Shown in pieces: positions 1-9,416 of a stretch of 64,000 bases of DNA. The notes below the pieces were generated by a model. That model searched no databases. It worked only from the letters and a program-made list of their open reading frames with translations, and was not told the DNA's origin. Location of the stretch: positions 221,765 through 285,764 of the forward strand of contig CAYQLY010000003.1 in the NCBI GenBank assembly GCA_964418605.1. Direction: 5' to 3'. The position numbers were made by a program, and so were the translations under genes. The stretch comes from CAYQLY01 sp964418605 (GTDB lineage: Bacteria > Bacteroidota > Bacteroidia > Cytophagales > Cyclobacteriaceae). Position 1 is the first letter of the stretch. Every line of letters starts with the position of its first letter.

Positions 1-1431
1 ATCATTGGTGTAATAGCCAATGATAACGGTAATTATGTGTTGGGAAAAAGAAATACCTCAGATACCCAAAGTAATGAATATCTCATTTATAATGATAAAG
101 ATTTGCTGATAAAAAATAACAATACTGTTTGTGGTACAGACACTCGGTCATCAAGCATACCCGTTTTTCCACTCGACTCTTACACCTTAACAGGAACAAG
201 TAACTGTGTTAAAGTATATATTGAAACCGATCAGCAGATATTTATCAATCAAGGAAGAAACACGACTCGTGTTATAAATTTTGTAACGGGCTTGTTTAAT
301 GTTGTTAGAACGCTTTATCAAAACGAGCGCATAAATACCAGCATATCACAGATAAATGTATGGACAACTCCGGATCCTTATATTGGCCTTACAAAGACAG
401 AAGATGTTTTACCTGCTTTTGGTAGCGCCATGAGTAGCGGCTTTAATGGAGATTTAGCGCATCTCTTTTCTGCTAGTTATAGAGACGGAGGAAGAGGGCA
501 TTTAAATTCCTTATGTTTGACTGCTTCTAAGAGAGTAGCTGTAACCTCAGGCATGAGTAATACTATAGTCCCATTTCCAACATACTCTGAAGACGCAAAT
601 ATAGTAACCCATGAAATGGGACATAATCTAGGATCAGACCACACACATGATTGTGTGTGGAATGGGGATGGTACAGCTATCGACGGCTGTGGTCCAAATG
701 CCGGATATGCTCCAAAATCTCCCGGAGGATGTCCTACAGCAGCAGAGCCTCCTAATGGTGGAACTATCATGAGCTATTGCTATCTTAGACCTGTAGGTGT
801 AAATTTCAATAGAGGTTTTGGCAATCAACCTGGCTACCTAATATCCATGAATGTATATCGTGCCTCCTGTTTATTATCTTGTTGTGCATCTGATCTTTCC
901 ATAACAGGTACATATAGCACATTTCTCACCGAATCTCAAACCTGGATCAAATCTTCAGGGCAAACAACTATACTCAATACAGCTAATGTACGGTTAGATG
1001 CTGATCCGTGGGGTGGCTATGTGGATCTCTATCCTACAGCCGCTACTGATTTCTTTTTAGCTGCACCTGTTGGGGATGGTATGTTTATAGCACATCCATT
1101 TGATGGCTGTGGCTTAGCTATTCCAACGTTTTCACCAGATCGACTAGCTACGGCCAAGCTACTTGGGAAAAACGAAACGAAAGAAATACCATCGCTCACG
1201 ATCTATCCCAACCCTACTACAGAATCTTTTACACTCACGTATGGCACAGAAGATATAACCCATGCTACTATTCAAGTAACAACTATATTGGGAGATATAG
1301 AACCTGTAAGCATAAAAGAAGTAGATGCACAAACTAAAGAAATTACATTTACCAAACCAAAACCGGGGATATACCTATTACTACTCCATACGAACAACCT
1401 AACCAAACGAAAATTAATCATCGTTGAATAA
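1..1431 (+). CDS. Secreted M12-type zinc metalloprotease with T9SS sorting domain (5' end outside window)
   Basis: The reading frame is open to base 1, so the N-terminus lies outside the window; a GTG at 37 is unlikely to be the start. The zinc site HExxHxxGxxH is encoded at 610-642 (HEMGHNLGSDH), followed by a Met-turn in GGTIMSYC near 760-780, the layout of reprolysin-like (M12B) metzincins. Several cysteines between the two motifs suggest disulfides, as expected for a secreted enzyme. The last ~75 residues (IYPNPTTESF to the end) look like a type A T9SS C-terminal sorting domain, which in this phylum directs cargo across the outer membrane and is cleaved off. It therefore probably acts at the cell surface or outside. 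Substrate unknown. A terminator follows. Confidence 0.88.
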   Translation: MIGVIANDNGNYVLGKRNTSDTQSNEYLIYNDKDLLIKNNNTVCGTDTRSSSIPVFPLDSYTLTGTSNCVKVYIETDQQIFINQGRNTTRVINFVTGLFNVVRTLYQNERINTSISQINVWTTPDPYIGLTKTEDVLPAFGSAMSSGFNGDLAHLFSASYRDGGRGHLNSLCLTASKRVAVTSGMSNTIVPFPTYSEDANIVTHEMGHNLGSDHTHDCVWNGDGTAIDGCGPNAGYAPKSPGGCPTAAEPPNGGTIMSYCYLRPVGVNFNRGFGNQPGYLISMNVYRASCLLSCCASDLSITGTYSTFLTESQTWIKSSGQTTILNTANVRLDADPWGGYVDLYPTAATDFFLAAPVGDGMFIAHPFDGCGLAIPTFSPDRLATAKLLGKNETKEIPSLTIYPNPTTESFTLTYGTEDITHATIQVTTILGDIEPVSIKEVDAQTKEITFTKPKPGIYLLLLHTNNLTKRKLIIVE

Positions 1432-1456
1432 GTAACACAGTATATCACTCACCCCC

Positions 1457-1487
1457 AAAAGCCATTCCTAAAAGAATGGCTTTTTTT
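1457..1487 (+). terminator. Rho-independent terminator after the metalloprotease
   Basis: Stem GCCATTC/GAATGGC extended by an A run on the left and a run of seven T on the right, loop of six bases. It follows the metalloprotease stop codon by about 25 bases. Confidence 0.85.
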
Positions 1488-1596
1488 GTAAAAAACCATA
1501 AAAGAAACTTTAAAAACTATATAAGTTTATAAAGTTTTTACACTTCATTTCATAAGAATTATAAAAAAATGACTAGCTAAATCCATGATAAGATTA

Positions 1597-1604
1597 TAAA
1601 TTTG
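1597..1604 (+). promoter_or_regulatory. Putative -7 promoter element for fahA
   Basis: TAAATTTG matches the Bacteroidota -7 consensus TAnnTTTG and lies 27 bases before the GTG start at 1632. No clear -33 TTTG was picked out. Confidence 0.5.
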
Positions 1605-1631
1605 GTTTTTAAATAAATTAACCTTATACCT

Positions 1632-2906
1632 GTGCTCAACTCCAATAATCCCACCATCACATCCTGGGTAGAGATACCTCCCCAAAGTGATTTCCCTATT
1701 CAAAATTTACCATTTGGTATATTTAAAACTGCTAATCGATCACCACGAGCCGGCGTAGCAATTGGTCATTTTATTGTAGACTTACATGAACTAGCACAGC
1801 TGGGTTATCTCGATAAAATAGATTCAACAACTACATCTCTTTTTTCTCAGCCCTACCTTAATAGTTTTTTTTCAAGCGGACGATTAACCGTACGAAACGT
1901 ACGCGAGCGCCTATCAGAAATTCTTAGACACGACAATCCGGAATTACGTGATCATACAGCAAACAGAAAAAAAATTTTAGTTCCCTTGCACGATACTACA
2001 TTATGCATGCCAATCAAAATAGGGAACTACACTGATTTTTATTCCAGCATAGAACATGCATCAAATGTTGGAAAGCTATTTCGAGATCCTCAAAATCCAT
2101 TGCTACCCAATTGGAAACACATGCCTATCGCCTACCACGGACGAGCTTCATCTATTATTCTATCAGGAACTCCGATTCACCGTCCAAAAGGACAAACGAA
2201 AACGGATGAGCAAGTTAATCCCGTTTTTGGTCCTACCAAAGCACTCGACTTTGAACTGGAGATGGCTTTTGTCATTGGTAAACCAAGCACATTAGGGCAT
2301 TCTATTTCTGTACAAGAAGCAGAAGAACACATCGTTGGATTTATGTTGTTCAATGATTGGTCAGCGCGTGATATTCAACGATGGGAATATGTTCCTTTAG
2401 GTCCATTTCTAGGTAAAAATTTTGGATCTTCCATATCACCATGGATCGTTACATTAGATGCATTAGAACCATATCGTGTAGAAGGACCTCAACAAGACAT
2501 TCCTATCCTGCCCTATTTACAAGTAAATGGTAAAAATAATTTTGACATTCAACTCGAAGTCATTATTCAACCAAAAGAAGGAGAAGAAATATCCATATGT
2601 CAAACAAATTTTAAAAACATATACTGGTCTATACACCAACAGTTGGCACACCACACCATTAATGGATGTAATGTTGACACAGGTGATATCATGGCATCAG
2701 GAACGATCAGCGGCTCAGATGAAAAATCTTATGGATCTATGCTTGAGCTTACCTGGAATGGGAAAAAGCCACTTTCTATGCCTGATGGAACCGAACGAAA
2801 ATTCATCCAAGATGGTGATACGGTCATTATGCGTGGCTTCAGTATAAAAAATGGAGTTCGCATTGGTTTTGGTGAAGTCAGAAATACTATTTTACCCGCT
2901 CTTTAA
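1632..2906 (+). CDS. fahA: Fumarylacetoacetase
   Basis: Hydrolyses 4-fumarylacetoacetate to fumarate and acetoacetate, the last step of tyrosine/homogentisate breakdown, in the cytoplasm. The 424 residues match the family length. Metal and catalytic residues are in place: D135 and H142 in NYTDFYSSIEHASNVG, E208 and E210 in DFELEMAF, D242 in NDWSARDIQRWEY; each is offset by nine from the mouse enzyme (D126, H133, E199, E201, D233). Start chosen is GTG at 1632; no in-frame ATG lies near it. The stop codon overlaps the aspartate kinase ATG by one base, so the two are probably co-transcribed. No other tyrosine-catabolism gene is in the window. Confidence 0.96.
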   Translation: MLNSNNPTITSWVEIPPQSDFPIQNLPFGIFKTANRSPRAGVAIGHFIVDLHELAQLGYLDKIDSTTTSLFSQPYLNSFFSSGRLTVRNVRERLSEILRHDNPELRDHTANRKKILVPLHDTTLCMPIKIGNYTDFYSSIEHASNVGKLFRDPQNPLLPNWKHMPIAYHGRASSIILSGTPIHRPKGQTKTDEQVNPVFGPTKALDFELEMAFVIGKPSTLGHSISVQEAEEHIVGFMLFNDWSARDIQRWEYVPLGPFLGKNFGSSISPWIVTLDALEPYRVEGPQQDIPILPYLQVNGKNNFDIQLEVIIQPKEGEEISICQTNFKNIYWSIHQQLAHHTINGCNVDTGDIMASGTISGSDEKSYGSMLELTWNGKKPLSMPDGTERKFIQDGDTVIMRGFSIKNGVRIGFGEVRNTILPAL

Positions 2907-4180
2907 TGACCGCTATGAAAGTATTTAAATTTGGAGGAGCTTCAGTCAAAGATACTGCATCCGTTAAAAATGTAGCTGAAATTATACATCATCATGGCTC
3001 ACCTACAAACCTCTTAGTCGTTGTTTCAGCAATGGGTAAGACGACTAATCTATTGGAAAAAATAGTAGAAGCCTTTCTTGAAAAAAAGGACCATACCGAA
3101 TTAATAAATCAATTCAGCAACTACCACCTCGACATTGTCAACGAATTATTTCCATCACCACAATCTATAGAGGCTCAAATTAAAACATACGTAGAGGAGC
3201 TCAATCATTTGTTATACCGATGGAGCGAATCAGACAGCGATATGTTATATGATCAGGTGGTAAGTATAGGCGAACTCGTATCTTCATTAATCGTGTACAC
3301 CTATTTACATGATGAAAAAAAAATACCTTGCACTTGGCTCGATGCACGAAGCTGTATTAAAACTGATAAAACATGGCGAGAAGGAAAAATAGATTGGACA
3401 AAGTCAACACAACAGGTTGAGCAACACGTGCTTCCAATTTTAAAAAAGCAATTTATTATCACACAAGGATTTATTGGTCAGGCCTATTCTGGAGAAACAA
3501 CAACACTGGGTCGAGAAGGATCTGATTACACAGCAGCTATTTTTGCACATATTCTTCATGCTGATTCAGTTACCATTTGGAAAGATGTACCTGGGGTACT
3601 CAATGCTGATCCTAAATTAGTCGAAAAAACTATTTTATTCGATAAACTATCTTATGCCGAAGCTGCAGAGATGACTTATTATGGCGCGACCGTTATTCAT
3701 CCTAAAACTATACGCCCACTTCAAGATAAGCATATCCCATTACATGTACGTTCTTTCATAAAACCCGATCAACCTGGAACAATAATAAGTAGTGTAGAAA
3801 GCAAACAAATTATACCTACCATCATTTTTAAACCCAATCAACTTCTTATTTCATTTGATGTTAAAGATTTATATTTTATTCACGAAGATAAATTAGGAAA
3901 AATATTATACCAACTTGCATCACACGCGATCAGAGTCAATATGATGCAACATTCTGCTCTTTCATTTTCAGTCTGTGTAGACCAAAGCAATCGGATAAAA
4001 AAATGTTTACGTATACTAGAAGATGATTTTATAATTAAATTTAACGACAATTTAACATTACTCACCATACGCAACTATAATCAAGAACTCATCAATCAGT
4101 TGATACCTGATCCTAAACATATATTACTTGAACAACGAACAAGACATACCATTCAACTCTTAATTAAGAAAAATACATAA
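2906..4180 (+). CDS. lysC: Aspartate kinase
   Basis: Phosphorylates aspartate, the entry step for lysine, threonine and methionine synthesis. The N-terminal signature KVFKFGGASVKD and the later GREGSDYTAA and VTIWKDVPGVLNADP segments belong to the amino-acid kinase domain (about residues 4-285); the remaining ~130 residues fit ACT-type regulatory domains. It is monofunctional at 424 residues, with no homoserine dehydrogenase domain. ATG at 2906 overlaps the fahA stop; a second in-frame ATG at 2915, directly before KVFKFGGAS, is an equally good start. The arginase-fold gene follows after two bases, giving a three-gene unit. The gene symbol is assigned by function only. Confidence 0.93.
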   Translation: MTAMKVFKFGGASVKDTASVKNVAEIIHHHGSPTNLLVVVSAMGKTTNLLEKIVEAFLEKKDHTELINQFSNYHLDIVNELFPSPQSIEAQIKTYVEELNHLLYRWSESDSDMLYDQVVSIGELVSSLIVYTYLHDEKKIPCTWLDARSCIKTDKTWREGKIDWTKSTQQVEQHVLPILKKQFIITQGFIGQAYSGETTTLGREGSDYTAAIFAHILHADSVTIWKDVPGVLNADPKLVEKTILFDKLSYAEAAEMTYYGATVIHPKTIRPLQDKHIPLHVRSFIKPDQPGTIISSVESKQIIPTIIFKPNQLLISFDVKDLYFIHEDKLGKILYQLASHAIRVNMMQHSALSFSVCVDQSNRIKKCLRILEDDFIIKFNDNLTLLTIRNYNQELINQLIPDPKHILLEQRTRHTIQLLIKKNT

Positions 4181-4182
4181 CT

Positions 4183-5316
4183 GTGGAAATTTCCTTATTT
4201 TTTAATTCATTAGACGAATCCCTTACAAAAGAACTTTATGGAGATACACTTGGCTCGTCTATTGCGACTCATGTTCATCGTTTCCCAGATTGGGCCAATG
4301 CACATATCGCATTAATTGGTGTAGCGGAAGAACGTGGCACATCATCTAACCAAGGTACAAAAGAAGGACCAGATGTTATTCGGAAAAAATTATACCAACT
4401 AAAAAAATCAAATGCGCCTTATACCATTGTCGATCTTGGAAATTTAAGACTAGGTGTAACTTTAGATGAAACCTATTCGCGATTACGTGAGGTATGTGAA
4501 ATACTTATGTTGTCAAATACCATCCCAATCATTATAGGCGGCTCACATGATTTAGATTATGGCCAATATATGGCCTATGAAAAATTAGAGCGCATGATCA
4601 CCGTATTAAATATAGATGCTTTTTTAGATCTAGAGCAGAATACAGATCATCACCTCGCCCACACCTCTTATTTATTGACACATACCCCTAACTATCTTTT
4701 CAACTTTGCACAACTGGGTTATCAATCCTACCTTAATACACCTGAACAAATTCTTACATTACAAAAATTTTCATTTGACCTCTACCGACTAGGCGAGATA
4801 CGCGAGAATATTGAACACGCAGAGCCCATCATCCGAGATGCCGACATGGTTAGTTTTGATATCACAGCGGTTCAACTTACCAATGCACCTGGCAACTACA
4901 GAGCTCAACCCTTTGGTTTGAATGGAGAAGAAGCATGCCAACTATCATGGTATGCAGGCATCAGTGATCGGGTATCATCGATAGGATTTTATGAGTACAA
5001 TCCTTCTTTTGATCATCGCGAACAAACAGCTTCTCTCATTGCCACGATGATTTGGTATTTTATAGAAGGCTTTTATCAACGTAAAGGAAGTCGGAACTTT
5101 AAAGAAGCTGATTTTTTGAAATACCAAGTTACGTTCCCAGACCAAGATATGGAATTAGTCTTCTTAAAACATAAATGGAATGAAAAATGGTGGATGGAAG
5201 TAGCCACAGCCAGTGATGCTATTGCTGTGATTGCTTGCACTTACACAGACTACAAATTGGCTTTGGAAGGTATTTTACCAGACCGGTGGTTATCTTTTCA
5301 GAGTAAGCTACTCTAA
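4183..5316 (+). CDS. Arginase/formimidoylglutamase-fold protein with incomplete metal site
   Basis: The fold signature is clear: IALIGVAEERGTSSNQGTKEG, IIIGGSHDLD (residues ~117-125), NIDAFLDLE (143-151) and VSFDITAVQLTNAPG (223-237). Compared with the six manganese ligands of arginases, H122, D145, D149 and D226 are kept, but the ligand histidine of DAHxD is F147 and the second aspartate of SFDxD is T228. Bacteroidota homologues are usually named formimidoylglutamase. Whether this one binds a dinuclear metal centre is doubtful from sequence. Start is GTG at 4183, two bases after the kinase stop. It could have a different hydrolase activity or a binding role. Confidence 0.8.
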   Translation: MEISLFFNSLDESLTKELYGDTLGSSIATHVHRFPDWANAHIALIGVAEERGTSSNQGTKEGPDVIRKKLYQLKKSNAPYTIVDLGNLRLGVTLDETYSRLREVCEILMLSNTIPIIIGGSHDLDYGQYMAYEKLERMITVLNIDAFLDLEQNTDHHLAHTSYLLTHTPNYLFNFAQLGYQSYLNTPEQILTLQKFSFDLYRLGEIRENIEHAEPIIRDADMVSFDITAVQLTNAPGNYRAQPFGLNGEEACQLSWYAGISDRVSSIGFYEYNPSFDHREQTASLIATMIWYFIEGFYQRKGSRNFKEADFLKYQVTFPDQDMELVFLKHKWNEKWWMEVATASDAIAVIACTYTDYKLALEGILPDRWLSFQSKLL

Positions 5317-5327
5317 AAAATTATCTA

Positions 5328-5335
5328 TACTTTTG
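5328..5335 (+). promoter_or_regulatory. Putative -7 promoter element for the small membrane protein
   Basis: TACTTTTG matches TAnnTTTG and lies 39 bases before the ATG at 5375. Confidence 0.35.
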
Positions 5336-5374
5336 TGTATACGGCTAAGTTAGCAACATAAATACTATACATTA

Positions 5375-5617
5375 ATGTTAGGAGGATTAGAAGTATTAGC
5401 ATTAAGCGCTGTAATAGGTGGCATATCAGGCTATTTTTTCAAAAATAAAGAACAAAGTGCTTTAGGTAGCATCACTTTAGGATTATTTGGAGGTTTAATT
5501 ACTACCTATTTATTAGCAACGTTTTTATTGACCTCCTATATCGCCATGCCATTTTATGGAATTTTGGGTTCTTGGTTATCTAATTACATTGCAAGAAAAA
5601 TCAAGAAAAAAAATTAA
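5375..5617 (+). CDS. Small glycine-rich membrane protein (GlsB/YeaQ-like)
   Basis: Eighty residues with three hydrophobic segments (about 5-21, 30-52, 55-70) and GG/GxxxG pairs such as LSAVIGGISGYF and GSITLGLFGGLI, ending in a basic tail KIKKKN. This is the composition of the transglycosylase-associated/GlsB (YeaQ/YmgE) stress-linked membrane proteins, but the match is by pattern only. It is likely an inner-membrane protein. It sits alone between the arginase-fold gene and a convergent lipoprotein gene. Confidence 0.6.
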   Translation: MLGGLEVLALSAVIGGISGYFFKNKEQSALGSITLGLFGGLITTYLLATFLLTSYIAMPFYGILGSWLSNYIARKIKKKN

Positions 5618-5638
5618 AAAAGATACTGAGATAACGCA

Positions 5639-6523
5639 CTATAATTTTCTAGCTACTCTAAATCCAATGTCATAGCCACGATAATCAGGAGAAACAGAAT
5701 ATCGATTAGAAGATCTCTGATCAGCCATTTTAGCAAACCACCAGCCTCCACGTATTACACGCTGTGTACCAGTTTCAGGTCCTTTTGGATTAGGTTGACT
5801 TGCTTCAAGTTTAGAATAATATGCAGGATCATAAAAATCATTACACCACTCCCACAAATTACCATGCATATCATATATGCCAAAACTGTTAGGTTGATAA
5901 CTTCCTACAGGTGTAGTTTTGCCGACGGCATTACCATAATTTGCTTCTGCAACTGTTATTGTATCTCTTCCTTGATTACCTATGGTATAAGGTTTAACTT
6001 GACCCGCACGGCAAGCATACTCCCATTCTGCTTCCGTAGGCAAGCGATATCCATTTTTAGTAAAATCACATGTTATAGTTGAACCTATAGAATAACAAGG
6101 TTGTAACCCTTCCTTCTTGCTTAACCAATTACAATAATTAACCGCATCAACCCAACTAACATGCGGCATGGGATGATTATTGCCCAACCAAGTCATTTTC
6201 CCATCAGGCCAAGTAGGTGCATTAGCTACAACATCATAATTATAGCCTGACATTTTTACAAATTGTTTAAACTCCCCTACAGTAACTTCATATTGACCTA
6301 AAGCAAAAGCATCTATTTTTATCTTATGAATCGGCAACTCATCGCCCTGTACATATGGGTCATTTGGCTGGGCACCCATGTTATTAGTTGTGTCGGTTGA
6401 AGAAGGTATATATTTATAGCCAGCCGGTAGATCAGGGATTACTAATCTTGTTCTTCCACATCCAATTAATAAACTAAAAGAAAGGAATACAGTTATCTTA
6501 AAAAAAGCAAGTATATTATTCAT
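5639..6523 (-). CDS. SUMF1/FGE-fold lipoprotein
   Basis: N-terminal signal with lipobox LLIGC at about residues 18-22 predicts a lipoprotein. The rest is a formylglycine-generating-enzyme-fold (SUMF1) domain: GQYEVTVGEFKQFV, PMPHVSWVDAVNYCNWLSKKEG, YRLPTEAEWEYACRAG, FGIYDMHGNLWEWCNDF and TQRVIRGGWW. The C-terminal catalytic cysteine pair of true FGE is not seen after RGGWW, so sulfatase activation is unlikely. Gliding/T9SS lipoproteins GldJ and GldK use the same fold without catalysis, but nothing here proves that link. Two TAnnTTTG-type boxes lie upstream. Function unknown. Confidence 0.82.
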   Translation of the reverse strand: MNNILAFFKITVFLSFSLLIGCGRTRLVIPDLPAGYKYIPSSTDTTNNMGAQPNDPYVQGDELPIHKIKIDAFALGQYEVTVGEFKQFVKMSGYNYDVVANAPTWPDGKMTWLGNNHPMPHVSWVDAVNYCNWLSKKEGLQPCYSIGSTITCDFTKNGYRLPTEAEWEYACRAGQVKPYTIGNQGRDTITVAEANYGNAVGKTTPVGSYQPNSFGIYDMHGNLWEWCNDFYDPAYYSKLEASQPNPKGPETGTQRVIRGGWWFAKMADQRSSNRYSVSPDYRGYDIGFRVARKL

Positions 6524-6566
6524 AAACCATTTTTATTTTTTTTAAAATCAGCAAAATTATTTGCCA

Positions 6567-6594
6567 CAAATTTAATACATAAAAAAATTAACAA
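6567..6594 (-). promoter_or_regulatory. Putative promoter for the SUMF1-type lipoprotein
   Basis: On the minus strand TTG (6592-6594), 17 bases, then TAAATTTG (6567-6574). A second match, TAATTTTG, is at 6552-6559. Start codon at 6523. Confidence 0.55.
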
Positions 6595-6611
6595 TTTATA
6601 AAAAACCTCAT

Positions 6612-7973
6612 CTAACCCACAATCAGCTTCTGACCAGGCTTAATCATATTATCCTTTAACTGATTAAGATTTTTGATCTGCTGAATTGTCAAAGAATATT
6701 TTTGAGCAATTGTCCAAAGTGAATCCCCATACTGTACCACATGAACTGTTTTTTTAGTCGTTGATGAAACGATAGACTCTTTCACTTCGATCGTCTTCCA
6801 AACAATTAATTTTTGTCCTTCTTTAATTCGATTAGTTTTAAGTTTATTCCATTTAGCCAGTGTAGAAAGTTTAACATGAGATTTCTTAGCAATACTTGTT
6901 AGCGTCTCTCCTTTTTTAGCAGTATAATATGTTTTTATTTTTTTTTGTGTGGTAGAAACTAAAGCAAGCAATTCTGCTTTATTGACCTTCGAGGCAGAAT
7001 CAACAATAAATTTTCTGTGTTCAACAATATAAGATTTAAGATCACTCGGAACATAAATTGGATAATTTTTCATGTAGTCCGGAAGATAATTTTGTTTAAG
7101 TGCCGGGTTAATTTTTAAAAAATCATCTTGGCAAATTCCTGATAGTTTAGCAAATGTTTTCAGATTAATAAATCCCGTAAGCATAATCGTATCAGTATCC
7201 ATTGCATAATCCAGCTGATCATGTGTTAATCCGTGCGCATCTGCAAAAGACATCGTATAGGTTACAGCAATAAACTGAGGCAGATACGACCGCGTTTCCC
7301 GAGGAAGATAAGTATAAATATCCCAAAATGTTTTCTTTTTAGACTTCTTCAACGCTTTTTTAACCACCCCAGGGCCACAGTTGTATGCCGAAATAGCCAA
7401 TTCCCAATCCTTAAATACTCCATACAACTGCTTCAAATAGAGACAAGCGGCTTCTGTAGACTTATTAATATCCATACGTTCATCAATATAATGATCTTGA
7501 TGAAGCTGAAACAGTTTACCAGTTCCCCCCATAAACTGCCAGAGCCCTACTGCCTTTGCACGCGATGTGGCTTTAGGATTCAATCCCGATTCGACAATGG
7601 AAAGATACTTCAATTCATCTGGAAGATTATGCTGAGCTAAATATTGTTCAAATACATCAAAATAAAGATTCTTACGCTGAATCATCAACTGTGTATAGGC
7701 TCTATTACGCGACGTGAAATAATCAATAAATTTAGATACACGATCATTGTAGGTTAATTTTATTTTAGAATCAATAGACGCTATCCATTTTTTTATAGAA
7801 TCTTCTTTAACATCAGGAATAGGTTTATTAAAACTAAAAGGTGATATACTGAATGAACTATCAGGTACAGATGTTATTTGAGCCTGAAGGAGAATGGCAC
7901 TACTCAATATAAATACGATATTCAGTATACATTTAAACATCCCCATTTTTATGTAACGAATTAAACAGGTCAT
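6612..7973 (-). CDS. mltD: Membrane-bound lytic murein transglycosylase with two LysM domains
   Basis: Cleaves peptidoglycan glycan strands by lytic transglycosylation in the periplasm. A signal peptide ends near LLQAQ. The GH23/SLT domain carries the catalytic glutamate in SIVESGLNPKATSRAKAVGLW (about residues 125-145) and CLYLKQLYGVFKDWELAISAYNCGPG. Two LysM peptidoglycan-binding modules follow at about residues 350-395 and 405-452. The gene starts with an ATG overlapping the gatA stop by one base, though ATG codons at residues 10 and 12 give a more normal signal peptide. It is last in tatA-gatA-mltD; that coupling sets its expression. Confidence 0.92.
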   Translation of the reverse strand: MTCLIRYIKMGMFKCILNIVFILSSAILLQAQITSVPDSSFSISPFSFNKPIPDVKEDSIKKWIASIDSKIKLTYNDRVSKFIDYFTSRNRAYTQLMIQRKNLYFDVFEQYLAQHNLPDELKYLSIVESGLNPKATSRAKAVGLWQFMGGTGKLFQLHQDHYIDERMDINKSTEAACLYLKQLYGVFKDWELAISAYNCGPGVVKKALKKSKKKTFWDIYTYLPRETRSYLPQFIAVTYTMSFADAHGLTHDQLDYAMDTDTIMLTGFINLKTFAKLSGICQDDFLKINPALKQNYLPDYMKNYPIYVPSDLKSYIVEHRKFIVDSASKVNKAELLALVSTTQKKIKTYYTAKKGETLTSIAKKSHVKLSTLAKWNKLKTNRIKEGQKLIVWKTIEVKESIVSSTTKKTVHVVQYGDSLWTIAQKYSLTIQQIKNLNQLKDNMIKPGQKLIVG

Positions 7974-9403
7974 TAGTTTCGGTTGAGTAGATACTCTGCC
8001 AATGCTAATAATTTTTCCTCCTCAAAAGGCCTAGCCATCAATTGCAACCCAATAGGTAAGCCATCCGCATCTTCTCCATTAGGTATAGATATAGCAGGAA
8101 TACCGGCCACATTAGCTTGCACTGTAAATAAATCGGCAAGATACATTTCAAGTGCATTTTGTGTATGCGCTCCTATTTTAAACGCTGTTGTAGGTGTAGT
8201 CGGCAAAATAATAAAGTCGTATGTTTGAAATAATTCATCTGTTTTTTCTTTGATCAACCGGCGTACTTTCTGCGCTTTAGTATAATAAGCATCATAATAC
8301 CCTGCACTTAATACAAACGTCCCTAATAAAATTCGTCTTTTTACCTCCTGACCAAATCCATGTGTACGTGTTTTTTTATACATATCCTCAAGACTAGCAC
8401 CATCTCCTTCACGATAGCCATAACGCACCCCATCAAATCGGGAGAGATTAGAACTAGCTTCCGCAGTAGTTAAAATATAATAGGTTGGCAGAATACAATC
8501 TAGAAAAGGAAAATGTACTGGTTGTACATCATGGCCTTCTTGTTTTAAGAAATTAATCTTCTCATATGTTTTTTGTTGAATGATAGGATGCAATCCTTTA
8601 TTACTTAATGTCTCTTCGATATAAGCTATTTTTAATTTTGATGGTGAAGTTAATTGACGAGAATAAGCAGGCACCTCACGATGAGATACGGTACTATCCC
8701 ATTCATCTTTTCCAGCGATCACTTCTAACACCAGGGCTATATCGGGTATATTTTTTCCAATAATTCCAATCGTATCAAATGAAGAAGCATACGCAATCAA
8801 TCCATGACGAGAAATACGTGAATAAGTTGGCTTAAGACCAACCACACCACAAAAAGCAGCAGGCTGCCGGACAGACCCACCTGTATCTGATCCAAGAGAA
8901 ACAAGACATAAGTCTGCTTGTACGGCCACAGCTGATCCACCTGATGAGCCACCAGGTACACGATCCGTGGCGATCTCGTTCAATACATTTCCAAATGAAG
9001 AGTTTTCATTTGAAGAACCCATCGCAAACTCATCACAATTCTGTCTACCAATGATGATAGCATCTTCTTGCAAAAGACGCTCAACAGCCGTTGCATTAAA
9101 TTGGGCAATAAATCCATCTAAAATTTTGCTGGAAGCTTGCAGATGATGGTTTTGGTAACAAAGCACATCCTTGATACCCACAACCATACCGGCCAGTTTA
9201 CCTAATTGTTGACCTGCTTTTTTCTTTGCATCAAGGTCTCGAGCTCGTTGAAGTGACTCTTCTTTATAAACCTCCAAGAATGCATTAAGATGTGTTTTTT
9301 TTTCAATAGTTGAAAGGTACGACCTTACCACTTCCTCATGTGTGAGGACACCATGATTGATTTTTTCTTGGATTTCAGAAAGAGAGCTGAGTGATTCTGC
9401 CAC
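7973..9403 (-). CDS. gatA: Aspartyl/glutamyl-tRNA amidotransferase subunit A
   Basis: Glutaminase/amidase subunit of GatCAB, which converts Glu-tRNA(Gln) or Asp-tRNA(Asn) to the correctly charged form. The amidase-signature triad is visible: Lys in VGIKDVL (about residue 78), Ser in GGSSGGSAVAV and the nucleophile Ser in GSDTGGSVRQPAAFCG (about residues 150-185). Length 476 fits the family. It lies 13 bases after tatA and overlaps mltD by one base, so expression is coupled. gatB and gatC are not in the window, which is normal for this phylum. Confidence 0.95.
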   Translation of the reverse strand: MAESLSSLSEIQEKINHGVLTHEEVVRSYLSTIEKKTHLNAFLEVYKEESLQRARDLDAKKKAGQQLGKLAGMVVGIKDVLCYQNHHLQASSKILDGFIAQFNATAVERLLQEDAIIIGRQNCDEFAMGSSNENSSFGNVLNEIATDRVPGGSSGGSAVAVQADLCLVSLGSDTGGSVRQPAAFCGVVGLKPTYSRISRHGLIAYASSFDTIGIIGKNIPDIALVLEVIAGKDEWDSTVSHREVPAYSRQLTSPSKLKIAYIEETLSNKGLHPIIQQKTYEKINFLKQEGHDVQPVHFPFLDCILPTYYILTTAEASSNLSRFDGVRYGYREGDGASLEDMYKKTRTHGFGQEVKRRILLGTFVLSAGYYDAYYTKAQKVRRLIKEKTDELFQTYDFIILPTTPTTAFKIGAHTQNALEMYLADLFTVQANVAGIPAISIPNGEDADGLPIGLQLMARPFEEEKLLALAEYLLNRN

Positions 9404-9416
9404 CTTTCGTGAAGTA

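Noticed and set aside
37..39. GTG as start of the metalloprotease
   Set aside because: The same frame is open from base 1 with no stop, so the gene runs in from outside.
477..828. Opposite-strand ORFs within the metalloprotease
   Set aside because: They are shadows of a well-supported gene with clear zinc-site motifs.
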